DNA of 11,120 nt from an uncultured Selenomonadaceae bacterium. Its GTDB lineage: Bacteria; Bacillota; Negativicutes; Selenomonadales; Selenomonadaceae. A program made the position numbers and the translations under genes. Below, piece after piece: positions 1-7,759 of this stretch. Numbering within the stretch: the first letter of the stretch is position 1; every line of letters starts with the position of its first letter. The stretch spans positions 1-11,120 of the forward strand of contig CALZDE010000046.1 of NCBI GenBank assembly GCA_945637225.1, given 5' to 3'. Below the pieces are notes generated by a model. The model was not told the origin of the DNA. It did not search any database and saw only the letters and a list, made by a program, of their open reading frames with translations.

Positions 1-38
1 CGAGAGCATATCTATAATGGTATGTTCTCGTTTTTCTT
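1..38 (+). terminator. Rho-independent terminator of an upstream gene
   Basis: Bases 1-12 pair with 19-30 as a 12-bp stem with two G-U pairs and a six-base loop (13-18). A T-rich run follows (31-39, broken by one C). The stem begins at the first base of the window, so it may extend further left. It should end transcription of a plus-strand gene outside the window, which separates the jet genes from whatever lies upstream. Confidence 0.75.
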
Positions 39-160
39 TAGTATTTTTACTGTTGATTATTCTAAAATAACCTATAACTAAAAAAGTTAGGCTATATTAA
101 ACAATACTACTAACTGTGAATTAAAAATATCATGAAGGTAATATCCTATTTACAATTAAC

Positions 161-190
161 TTGACGTAAATCTTTTATATATGGTATAAT
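161..190 (+). promoter_or_regulatory. Promoter of jetABC, sigma-A type
   Basis: A TTGACG -35 box (161-166) and a perfect TATAAT -10 box (185-190) are separated by 18 bp. Transcription would start near 197, giving a leader of about 50 bases before the jetA start. Bases 39-160 upstream are very AT-rich, with no gene and no clear operator. The near-consensus boxes suggest constitutive, fairly strong expression, with no visible repressor site. Confidence 0.75.
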
Positions 191-248
191 ATCATAGAAT
201 TAGGAATATGTTCGGACGTTTTAATTTATTATTTTGGAGGACATTCAT

Positions 249-1751
249 GTGAAGATTGCACAGCATATGGAGTATGCCCAGCTAGTCCAGCTTAGAGACC
301 AACATCCTGCATGGCGATTATTAGCGGCGGAACAATGTAGTTTCGTTGCAGCTTTTTTGTATAGTGAATTTATTGTAAGGGATGAACGTTCTGTTGCAGA
401 GGATCAGCTTTTAGAAGATTTAGAGAATTTTATTTTAGCACAAAAATCAAGTGGAGCATTGACAGAAGCAGTTCGTCCTGCTCGTGAATACTTAGCGGCG
501 TGGTGTGATGCACAGCATTCATGGCTTAGAAGATTTTATCAGAAGGATGAACCATGCTATGATTTGACTGCCGCTGCTCAGAAGGCTATTGAGTGGCTTT
601 ATTCCTTGAAGAAACAGACTTTTGTCGGTACGGAGTCACGTATCAGGAACGTAGTTAATCTTTTGACTGACCTTGATAATAATACCAATCTTGACAGAGA
701 TACACGTATTCGCAAGCTGAAGGAACAGAGAGAACAGCTTGATAAGGAAATTCTTCGTTTGGAGGATGGCGGAGAAATAGCACCACCAGAAGAAATTCAT
801 GTTCGTGAGGATTTCCGTCATGCGGCTACTATTGCCAGAGCAATTTTAGGTGATTTCCGTGAGGTAGAGGAAAATTTCCGTGATTTGGAACGTCAGCTCA
901 TGGAGCACATTATCACGTGGAAAAAGGGCAAGGGCGAGCTTCTGGAAAAGTTCTTTCAGGACAGAGATTTTATCGTGCATTCTGATCAGGGCAGAAGCTT
1001 TTCTGCCTTTTGGGAATATATTACCAGCGAAGAAAATCGTCTCCAATTGGAGGCAATTCTTGGCAGGCTGATGAAAAATAAAGTTATCCGCGAAGAAAAC
1101 AAGGATTTAGATATTTCTCATATTCGTCGTCAATGGGCACAGGCGGCTGCACAGGTTCAAAAGACTGTCATTAGTCTTTCCCGTCAGATTCGTCAGTATG
1201 TGGATGAGGATTATCTCAATCAGGAGCGTTATATTTACGGCTTGATTAAGAGTATTGAGGATAAGGCAATTCAGGTAAAGGACAATATGCCAAAGGGTGG
1301 TTTCATGGATATGGATCAGATGGCACCTACCTTAGATATTCTCATGGACAGACCGCTCTTTAATCCGCCCCGTAAGCCAGTCATTGAAAATACCGATATT
1401 AAGAAGGGCGATCATCAGCCTTCTGTTGAGGTTATGTTTAAGCAGGTTTACGTTGACAGGCATAAATTACAGGATAGAATTGGCTCTGTTATGGAGCAGA
1501 GTGGCAAGAAGGAAATTGCCTTGGAAGAATTGCTGGAGAAATTCCCATTAGAGAAGGGTCTTACGGAGTTACTTACCTATATGGTGCTTGCCAGTCATGA
1601 CCCTAAGGGCTTTACAGAAAAACAGGATACCATTAATCTTGGCTATGATAACAGAGCGGCTCTCTGTGACCATATGGTATTCCATCACGATAATGAGACT
1701 AAGAAAAAGAAATCTGCCAAAAATAAAACCAACGGGAAGGAGCAGGCTTGA
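249..1751 (+). CDS. jetA: JetA / MksF-like kleisin subunit of a Wadjet type I SMC complex (DUF3375)
   Basis: This 500-residue protein matches the DUF3375 family. The N-terminal region carries the characteristic LRDQHPAWRLL stretch (about residues 16-26). A charged, probably coiled helix with KLKEQREQLDKEILRLE lies near residue 160, and a C-terminal winged-helix-like segment lies near residues 415-450. In this family JetA is the MukF-like kleisin that links JetC ATPase heads and binds JetB. The last residues form a lysine-rich tail. The GTG at 249 is the chosen start because GGAGG at 236-240 lies 8 bases before it; a TTG at 234 overlaps that site and is too close to be served by it. The first ATG in frame (267) has no ribosome binding site. 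The stop codon overlaps the jetB ATG. Family assignment is secure; whether it serves defence or chromosome organisation is open because jetD is not here. MksF is the alternative name. Confidence 0.88.
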   Translation: MKIAQHMEYAQLVQLRDQHPAWRLLAAEQCSFVAAFLYSEFIVRDERSVAEDQLLEDLENFILAQKSSGALTEAVRPAREYLAAWCDAQHSWLRRFYQKDEPCYDLTAAAQKAIEWLYSLKKQTFVGTESRIRNVVNLLTDLDNNTNLDRDTRIRKLKEQREQLDKEILRLEDGGEIAPPEEIHVREDFRHAATIARAILGDFREVEENFRDLERQLMEHIITWKKGKGELLEKFFQDRDFIVHSDQGRSFSAFWEYITSEENRLQLEAILGRLMKNKVIREENKDLDISHIRRQWAQAAAQVQKTVISLSRQIRQYVDEDYLNQERYIYGLIKSIEDKAIQVKDNMPKGGFMDMDQMAPTLDILMDRPLFNPPRKPVIENTDIKKGDHQPSVEVMFKQVYVDRHKLQDRIGSVMEQSGKKEIALEELLEKFPLEKGLTELLTYMVLASHDPKGFTEKQDTINLGYDNRAALCDHMVFHHDNETKKKKSAKNKTNGKEQA

Positions 1752-2464
1752 TGGAGCAGGAATTAGAAGTAAAGGATAATGAAATGGAATTTTCCCGTTG
1801 TCTTATCACTTTGATGAGGGGAGTAATAGAGCAGGAGGCACAGCCTATTCTCTGGAATTCACTTTTGGAAAATCAGGCACGAGTTGCAGAATATGTTGAG
1901 AAGATTGGCTTGCGTCTTTATCTTGACAAGGGCACAGGCTATGCATATCTTCGTCAGGTGGAGAATGAGAATTTACCTCGTCTTGTCAACCGCCACCAGT
2001 TAAGCTATGGTCTCAGCATGCTTCTTATTACGCTGAGGAAGAGTCTCGGTGATTATGATGCGGCTAGTGGTGACAGCTTTTACGTTATCAGAAAATCTGA
2101 TATTCAGTTGAAAATGAAGGGCTTTTTCCCTGCTGCTTCCAATGAGACTAAGTATTTGCAGGAGCTTGACCGTCATATAAAGAAGGCAATCGAGATGGGG
2201 TTCTTAGCACAGGTAAAGGGCGAACGCTATGTAACTCAGGATGATAATAGTGACAAGCTTGTAAATGATGAAGCCTATATTGTTAAGGAAATTATCAGAA
2301 GTTTTATTACTGCAAGCTGGCTGAAAAGCTTTGAGGAACGTCTGGGAGATTATATTGCTTACATTAAAGGTGGCAGTGACAGTTCTGATGAAAAAACAGC
2401 AAAAAATTCAGATAAGGAAAATGAAAACAAAAATGAGGAGGCTACCTTAGATGGACTTATTTAA
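1751..2464 (+). CDS. jetB: JetB / MksE-like accessory subunit (DUF4194)
   Basis: This 237-residue protein resembles DUF4194, the MukE-like winged-helix partner of the JetA kleisin. The core runs to about residue 205 and includes LRLYLDKGTGYAYLRQ near residues 52-67 and a segment ending in IRSFI near residues 185-190. Position between jetA and jetC supports the call. The ATG at 1751 shares its A with the jetA TGA, and GGAAGGAG (1735-1742) is 8 bases upstream, so translation is coupled. About the last 30 residues are a hydrophilic Ser/Asp/Glu/Asn/Lys-rich tail rather than part of the fold; its coding sequence includes the jetC ribosome binding site and overlaps jetC by 14 bases. In the complex JetB should regulate how JetA engages the ATPase heads. 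MksE is the alternative name. Confidence 0.85.
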   Translation: MEQELEVKDNEMEFSRCLITLMRGVIEQEAQPILWNSLLENQARVAEYVEKIGLRLYLDKGTGYAYLRQVENENLPRLVNRHQLSYGLSMLLITLRKSLGDYDAASGDSFYVIRKSDIQLKMKGFFPAASNETKYLQELDRHIKKAIEMGFLAQVKGERYVTQDDNSDKLVNDEAYIVKEIIRSFITASWLKSFEERLGDYIAYIKGGSDSSDEKTAKNSDKENENKNEEATLDGLI

Positions 2465-5400
2465 TGCGGATATAACAGGTCAGATGGGTTTTCGCCTTCT
2501 AAGACTTGAGGTTTATAACTGGGGTACCTTTGACAAACATATATGGTCACTTGATATTGATGGTGATACCGCTCTCTTGACTGGTGATGTAGGTTCCGGT
2601 AAGTCTACTTTGGTTGACTCTATCATTACTCTTTTGGTACCACCAAAGAAGGTTACATATAATAAGGCGGCAGATGCTTCCGCTAAGGAGAGAAATCTTG
2701 CTTCTTATGTACGTGGCTATTATGGTCAGAAGCGTTCTGAGAGTGGTGCAGGTACACCGGAGGCACTTCGTAACAGAAATCAGTACAGCGTAATTTTAGC
2801 TGTTTTTGGTGATCAGAATATCGGAGCAAGAGTTACCTTGGCACAGGTATTCTGGTTTAAGGATGATACTAATTATCCTGCTCGTTTTTATGTAGTATCT
2901 GACCGTACTATGAGCATTGAGAAGGATTTTACTGATTTTGGCAGTGAAATAAAGAGTCTTCGCAAGCGTCTGATGGCGGATTCTCTTACTAAGGTTTATG
3001 ATGATTATACTCAGTATTCAAGGGAATTCCGTCGCCGTTTTGGTATTCGTTCTGCACAGTCCATGGAGCTTTTCCAGCAGACAATTTCTATGAAAAAGGT
3101 AGATGCACTTACTGGCTTTGTTCGTCAGAATATGCTGGAGCCACCTGATACCGCAAAGGACGTAGAGGTACTTTTGAGCCATTTCCATGATTTGGATGAG
3201 GCACACGAGGCAGTAGTCCGTGCACGTCAGCAACAGGAACTCTTGACACCATTGGTGGACATAGGCAACCGCTATTTTGAGGATTTGGATAAGGGACATA
3301 AGCTGGACATTATGGAAGACATGCTTCCAGTCTGGTTTGCACAGAACGAGTATAAGCTTCGCAGTACAGATGCAGAGAAACTCACAAAGAATTTATCGGA
3401 ATTAAAGGCAGAATTGCAGAAAATTGAAGCTGAACAGACTACCAATGAGGAATCCTTCAACGATGTTACTCTGCAACTGTTCCAGAAGGGCGGTCAGGAG
3501 CTTTCTATCTTAGAGAAGGAGCTTGTAAACGATAAGCAGAATCTTGAACGCCGTCAGCAGGATAGGACTGAGTATGAGAAGCGTACCAAACTTATAGGCA
3601 TTACTCCAGCTCAGGACGAGGATGAATTTACAGAACAGCAGAATGGTCTTGCTGATTTAGGCAAAAAGGAAAAAGCAAAGGAATTACAGCTTAGTGAGGA
3701 GCGTTTGGAGCAGGAAAGCGAATTAAAGGCTCTTAGAAATTCTATTCATTCTACTGAAGAAGAACTGAAATCACTGAAAAACCGCAAGTCAAGTATTCCA
3801 GCTGAATATATTAAGCTTCGTCATGACCTCTGTAAGAGCATTGATTTGGCAGAGGATGAATTGCCTTTTGTCGGCGAGCTTTTGCAGGTACAGGAGGAAG
3901 ATGCTGAGTGGGAGGGTGCTTTAGAGCGACTGCTTCACGGCTTTGGTATTTCCCTTTTAATTCCTAAGTACCGCTACAATCAGATTATTACTTGGATGGA
4001 GAAGCATTCCCTAAAACAGCGTTTAGTATATTATAGTGCTGAAACTGATGAATTCCCAGTTGATTTTGAGGATTTACCAGAGGAAGCTGCCTGCCGTAAG
4101 CTGATGATTCGCCATGACAGTAAGTATTTTGGCTGGCTGACTGCTGAACTGAAGCAGAGATTCAATCATGTCTGTTGTGAAAGTATAAATGATTTCAAGA
4201 AAGAAAAATTTGCCATTACTAAGGGTGGACAGGTTAAATTAGGTGGTAAGCGTCACGAAAAGGATGACCGTTTTGATATTAATGACCGTCGCCGTTATGT
4301 GCTTGGTTTCTCTAATCTGAAGAAAATTGGAGCCTTAGAAGCAGAGCTTGAAGATTTAAAGACAGAGGAAAAGCGTATTCAGCGTGAAATTACCAAATTA
4401 AAGACAAACCGCAAGCAGTGTCTTGAACGTCAGCAGGCAATAGAGCTTTTGAAGGAAACAAAGGAATTTTCTTACATAGATGTAGCTGGTCTTGAAGCCT
4501 TAATTAATCTTAAGGAAAGAAAGATGGATGAACTTCGTGACCAGAACAGTGCATTTAAGGAATTAGAAATTACTAAGCATAAGCTCATGCAGGAAAAGCT
4601 GAAGCTGGTTCAGAGATACAATGAGCTTCGTGATGCTGTAACTAGAGGCGAGGACAGATTAAAGAACCATGATAATCGTCTTGCGGATGCCAAAGCAAAG
4701 ATGGAAAATGCAGATCCAGCTATTTTTGCTGAAGCCGCACCTCTTATTGAGCAGTATAGTGCTGTAGTATTCAATGAAGATACCCTGCGTCTCGATAATC
4801 AGAATAAGCTGTTTAATGATTTCCAGCGTTATATCAGCAAGGAAAAGACTACTGTTTCTGAGCAGAGAGAGGAAAAGGGTCGTCAGCTGGCAGAGAGAAT
4901 GCAGGAATTCCGTCTGAAATTCCCTGAGATTTCTAATGATTTGGGAAGTGAACCAGCGGCTCTTGGTGATTACAGTCAGATTTTAAGCAAATTGGAATTG
5001 GATGATTTGCCTAAGTTTGAGGATCGTTTCAAGCATCTTCTCAGAGAAAATACAATTCGTCAGTTAGCTTTGTTTAGAGAAAAATTAAATGGTGTCTGCG
5101 ACAGAATTGTTGAGCGTATTGAGCTTATCAACGAGTCTCTTGCCCAGATTGACTATAATGATGGCAGATATATTCAGTTGGAAGCTGATTTAGTAGTAGA
5201 TACAGAAATTCGCGCTTTCCGCGATCAGTTACGTGAATGTACTGATGGTGCAGGTGCCGAGGATTACAGTGAGGAACGTTTCCAGAAGGTACAGGAAATC
5301 ATTAGCAGATTTAAAGGCAGACCTGAATCCGCTGAATCAGATATCCGCTGGCGTGACCGCGTAATAGATGTAAGAAACTGGTTCTCCTTTGCGGCTTCTG

Positions 5401-5837
5401 AAAAGTGGCGTGACGGCAATGAGGAATATGAGCATTACACAGACAGTGGTGGTAAGTCAGGTGGTCAGAAGGAAAAGCTTGCTTATACAATTTTGGCAGC
5501 CAGCCTTGTATACAACTTCGGTTTGGAAGGCAAGGCACCTGATGGCAGTGACCAGCTTCGTACCTTCCGCTTCGTAGTAATTGATGAAGCATTCCTCAAG
5601 AGTTCTGATGAATCCGCACGTTTTGGTCTTGAACTTTTTAAGAAACTGGATTTACAGCTGTTAGTAGTAACTCCATTGGCTAAGATTGGTACTATTGAGC
5701 CTTATGTAAAGCATGTTGGTTTTGTATATCAGGACGACCAGCAGCACCGTTCCTACCTTAGAAATCTGACTATCAAGGAATTAGGCAGTGAGCGTGAAGC
5801 ATATGAAAATGCTCAGGATGTAGCAGGTAATATTTAA
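2451..5837 (+). CDS. jetC: JetC / MksB-like SMC ATPase of a Wadjet type I complex
   Basis: This 1128-residue MukB/SMC-like ATPase has all three ATP-site motifs intact. The Walker A motif GDVGSGKST is at residues 45-53 (Lys51). The ABC signature SGGQ is at 1003-1006. The Walker B motif VVIDEA has Asp1045 and catalytic-position Glu1046. Between the head halves are two charged coiled-coil arms (about 300-465 and 625-960) around a hinge-like globular segment (about 470-625) that begins LPFVGELLQVQEED. The order head-coil-hinge-coil-head and the length fit JetC/MksB. It is expected to dimerise, hydrolyse ATP and extrude DNA loops with JetA and JetB. The ATG at 2451 has GAGGAG (2435-2440) 10 bases upstream and overlaps the end of jetB. 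A terminator follows 15 bases after the stop, so no jetD is co-transcribed. No truncation or frameshift is seen. Confidence 0.9.
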   Translation: MDLFNADITGQMGFRLLRLEVYNWGTFDKHIWSLDIDGDTALLTGDVGSGKSTLVDSIITLLVPPKKVTYNKAADASAKERNLASYVRGYYGQKRSESGAGTPEALRNRNQYSVILAVFGDQNIGARVTLAQVFWFKDDTNYPARFYVVSDRTMSIEKDFTDFGSEIKSLRKRLMADSLTKVYDDYTQYSREFRRRFGIRSAQSMELFQQTISMKKVDALTGFVRQNMLEPPDTAKDVEVLLSHFHDLDEAHEAVVRARQQQELLTPLVDIGNRYFEDLDKGHKLDIMEDMLPVWFAQNEYKLRSTDAEKLTKNLSELKAELQKIEAEQTTNEESFNDVTLQLFQKGGQELSILEKELVNDKQNLERRQQDRTEYEKRTKLIGITPAQDEDEFTEQQNGLADLGKKEKAKELQLSEERLEQESELKALRNSIHSTEEELKSLKNRKSSIPAEYIKLRHDLCKSIDLAEDELPFVGELLQVQEEDAEWEGALERLLHGFGISLLIPKYRYNQIITWMEKHSLKQRLVYYSAETDEFPVDFEDLPEEAACRKLMIRHDSKYFGWLTAELKQRFNHVCCESINDFKKEKFAITKGGQVKLGGKRHEKDDRFDINDRRRYVLGFSNLKKIGALEAELEDLKTEEKRIQREITKLKTNRKQCLERQQAIELLKETKEFSYIDVAGLEALINLKERKMDELRDQNSAFKELEITKHKLMQEKLKLVQRYNELRDAVTRGEDRLKNHDNRLADAKAKMENADPAIFAEAAPLIEQYSAVVFNEDTLRLDNQNKLFNDFQRYISKEKTTVSEQREEKGRQLAERMQEFRLKFPEISNDLGSEPAALGDYSQILSKLELDDLPKFEDRFKHLLRENTIRQLALFREKLNGVCDRIVERIELINESLAQIDYNDGRYIQLEADLVVDTEIRAFRDQLRECTDGAGAEDYSEERFQKVQEIISRFKGRPESAESDIRWRDRVIDVRNWFSFAASEKWRDGNEEYEHYTDSGGKSGGQKEKLAYTILAASLVYNFGLEGKAPDGSDQLRTFRFVVIDEAFLKSSDESARFGLELFKKLDLQLLVVTPLAKIGTIEPYVKHVGFVYQDDQQHRSYLRNLTIKELGSEREAYENAQDVAGNI

Positions 5838-5852
5838 TTAAATAGATGTATC

Positions 5853-5894
5853 AAAAAGGGACAGCCACATCAAAGTGACTGCCCTTTTTATTTT
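5853..5894. terminator. Bidirectional terminator between jetC and the convergent GDSL gene
   Basis: A run of five A plus GGG (5853-5860) pairs with CCC plus five T (5882-5889). CAG/CTG and CAC/GTG continue the stem, with one bulged A, one mismatch and a six-base loop (5869-5874). T-rich sequence follows on the plus strand, and the A run gives a U tract on the minus-strand transcript. It can end both jetABC and the GDSL gene, whose stop codon is only about 10 bases away. Confidence 0.85.
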
Positions 5895-5899
5895 AGTCG

Positions 5900-7567
5900 T
5901 TATTTTTTCAAAAGGTTTTGTTTTATACTTATAGCTTCACCTATCAGCATTTTGCCTTCAATATCTGGGTGAAGGCCGTCATTTGCCCAGCGTGGGTCCA
6001 TCATGGTATGTGTACTGTCATAGAAATAATTTTCAATATCTATGTAGTACCGCTGTTTGCGGACAAAGGCATTAACATCAGACATTTTCTGGTGCCAGTT
6101 GGGGTCGGTAGGTATGCGGAAGGCCCGAAGAATATTTTCAGGATTTATCGGCGGCAGAGTGAGGAAAATAGGTCTTATGCCATTTGCTTCACACTTATCA
6201 CGTATTTTTTCTAAATCCGAAATAATGCTTTCTGCCGTAAAACCACTGTCACGAAGACTGTTACTGCCCGTCATAATAATGAGGTTCAGAGGATGAATAG
6301 GAAGTACATCACGCTCAAAACGCTCTAAAGTCGTTGCGGATGTATCACCACTGCGACCGAGATTAACAACAGGTACAGTTATGTAGCTTTGATAACTGTA
6401 CTGGAGACTGGCAGGAGAGAAGGAAACCGCCCCACCGCCATGGGTAATACTGTCACCAAAGGTAGCCACTAAACAACGCTGAATAGAAGCATCAACTGTG
6501 AAATGGTCAGTATCGGAGTAAACACCAAGTGTTTCGCCCTTTTCATCCAAGGCACGAACACGCCAGTAATAATCGCCAGCGTAAGGCCTTGCATATTCAT
6601 CGTAGCAGGCAAAGGAAGAATCAACCGCCTTTCGCCATGCACTGTCAGAAGTAGGCTCGGTATTATTTTCCTTCTTAGGCGGATGTGTCATCAGCTCGAC
6701 CTCATATTTAGCCGCTCCAAGCATAGGAATCCAATGGTAGACAGGATAAACCGGCATTTGGAAATTAGGCATACGGTCAAATTTATTGAGGAGCGGTTTG
6801 TTAGGTATAGATACTTTTTCAGAAATAACAATTTCCTCTGTATCAGAAAAGACACCGACAGGCTGTTTTTTTAAATTCATTGCTCTAGCTCGCCAATAAA
6901 GATGTCTGTATCCATTGATAACAGGTGCTTTATCCAAGTATGGTGTCAAATCAAACTGCATGCCATTAGTAAACACCTGCTGTGTACTGTATATGTGGTT
7001 TTGTGTAGAAAGAGTGACATTGTTTTCCTTGTCAGGCGGACCGCTGAGAATTTCAAACTCATAGAGAACGGCATCAGGTACACTGTGCCATACGATAAAC
7101 GGTTTCACGCTGGCAGGCTTATCAGCTGTGTAGTGAAAAACAGAGACAGGCTTAAATGGATAAGCGTAAATAGGGTTTTCCACATAGGTATGGGAAGCCA
7201 CTACCTTGCCAAAAATCCCATAGGCAGATATTTTATAGTAGGTTGGTATAGCAGTAGTGGAAACAACATAAGTAGAACCAGTAGTATATTCCGAATTAAT
7301 AGGAACATATTCTGGTTCATTTTCAATCATGCCGGTTGTCTTATAGAAGGATTCCACTTTGTAAATACATGGATAAGGCAGAGGAGTCCAGCTAAGTTCC
7401 ATTTGACCATCTTTTTCAGTAAATTTAGTTTCTACAGGAAGATTTTGCAATCCCAGTATATCCGTCTTTTCTGTAAAGTAAATACAGACCGTAGTAAAAA
7501 GACAGGTCATACACGTAAAGGTTATAAACACTAATAATAGTGAGTGTAAGCTTTTCAATTTATTCAT
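5900..7567 (-). CDS. Membrane-anchored or secreted SGNH/GDSL hydrolase with fibronectin-III-like repeats
   Basis: This 555-residue protein has a hydrophobic N-terminal segment (about residues 9-31) that could be a signal peptide or membrane anchor, so the rest should lie outside the membrane. Two similar beta-rich repeats (about 155-250 and 273-358) share a W..VP/IPMLGA-like start, a PP.KENN stretch and an ending of the type YWR.RA....G..G.YSDT. A shorter related segment lies near 50-75. The C-terminal third is an SGNH hydrolase: GDSIT with nucleophile Ser373, block II Gly404 in VVNLGRSGD, block III GSN (Gly434, Asn436), and DGLH with Asp530 and His533. All catalytic positions are present. 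Members remove acyl groups from glycans, lipids or other esters; the substrate here is unknown. The ATG at 7567 is chosen because GGAG lies 9 bases upstream; a TTG further out overlaps that site. It converges with jetC and diverges from murB, so a shared role with either is not implied. Confidence 0.8.
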   Translation of the reverse strand: MNKLKSLHSLLLVFITFTCMTCLFTTVCIYFTEKTDILGLQNLPVETKFTEKDGQMELSWTPLPYPCIYKVESFYKTTGMIENEPEYVPINSEYTTGSTYVVSTTAIPTYYKISAYGIFGKVVASHTYVENPIYAYPFKPVSVFHYTADKPASVKPFIVWHSVPDAVLYEFEILSGPPDKENNVTLSTQNHIYSTQQVFTNGMQFDLTPYLDKAPVINGYRHLYWRARAMNLKKQPVGVFSDTEEIVISEKVSIPNKPLLNKFDRMPNFQMPVYPVYHWIPMLGAAKYEVELMTHPPKKENNTEPTSDSAWRKAVDSSFACYDEYARPYAGDYYWRVRALDEKGETLGVYSDTDHFTVDASIQRCLVATFGDSITHGGGAVSFSPASLQYSYQSYITVPVVNLGRSGDTSATTLERFERDVLPIHPLNLIIMTGSNSLRDSGFTAESIISDLEKIRDKCEANGIRPIFLTLPPINPENILRAFRIPTDPNWHQKMSDVNAFVRKQRYYIDIENYFYDSTHTMMDPRWANDGLHPDIEGKMLIGEAISIKQNLLKK

Positions 7568-7598
7568 AACATCCGACTCCAAAAAATAATTTGTTCCT

Positions 7599-7628
7599 AT
7601 TATAACACATTTTGATAGAAATTTTCAA
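7599..7628 (-). promoter_or_regulatory. Promoter of the GDSL hydrolase gene
   Basis: On the minus strand, a TTGAAA -35 box (7628-7623) and a TATAAT -10 box (7604-7599) are 18 bp apart. TGT directly before the -10 gives an extended -10 element. The start of transcription would fall near 7592, about 25 bases before the ATG. Confidence 0.7.
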
Positions 7629-7673
7629 TAGTTGTTATTTGATTAGAAAAAAATTATTAAGAACTATTGAAAA
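7622..7673. repeat. Perfect 12-bp inverted repeat joining two divergent promoters
   Basis: TTTTCAATAGTT (7622-7633) and its exact reverse complement AACTATTGAAAA (7662-7673) are separated by 28 bp. Each arm contains the -35 box of one of the two divergent promoters. Arm centres are 40 bp apart, close to four helical turns. The match extends six bases beyond each -35 box, which suggests a shared operator or activator site. No regulator gene is in the window. Confidence 0.7.
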
Positions 7674-7695
7674 AAATTGCTAAATTTAGTATAAT
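7667..7695 (+). promoter_or_regulatory. Promoter of murB
   Basis: A TTGAAA -35 box (7667-7672) and a TATAAT -10 box (7690-7695) are separated by exactly 17 bp. Transcription would begin near 7702, leaving a leader of about 58 bases. A 10-bp palindrome, CTAAATTTAG (7680-7689), fills most of the spacer and could be a second binding site or chance in AT-rich DNA. Confidence 0.75.
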
Positions 7696-7759
7696 GTGTA
7701 ACTAGGGATTTTCACAGGAAATTTCTGATGTAAATAAACTATAATGAGGATGAATTACT

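Noticed and set aside
234..248. TTG at 234 as the start of jetA
   Set aside because: It overlaps the GGAGG ribosome binding site that serves the GTG at 249 and has no site of its own.
6902..7534. A 210-residue open frame antisense to the GDSL hydrolase gene
   Set aside because: The minus-strand protein has intact catalytic motifs, a ribosome binding site and a promoter. The plus-strand frame has none of these and reads as low-similarity shadow.
5900..7567. The gene after jetC as a divergent JetD
   Set aside because: Its motifs are those of an SGNH hydrolase with a hydrophobic N-terminus, on the opposite strand. Nothing resembles the JetD DNA-binding or toprim-like domains.
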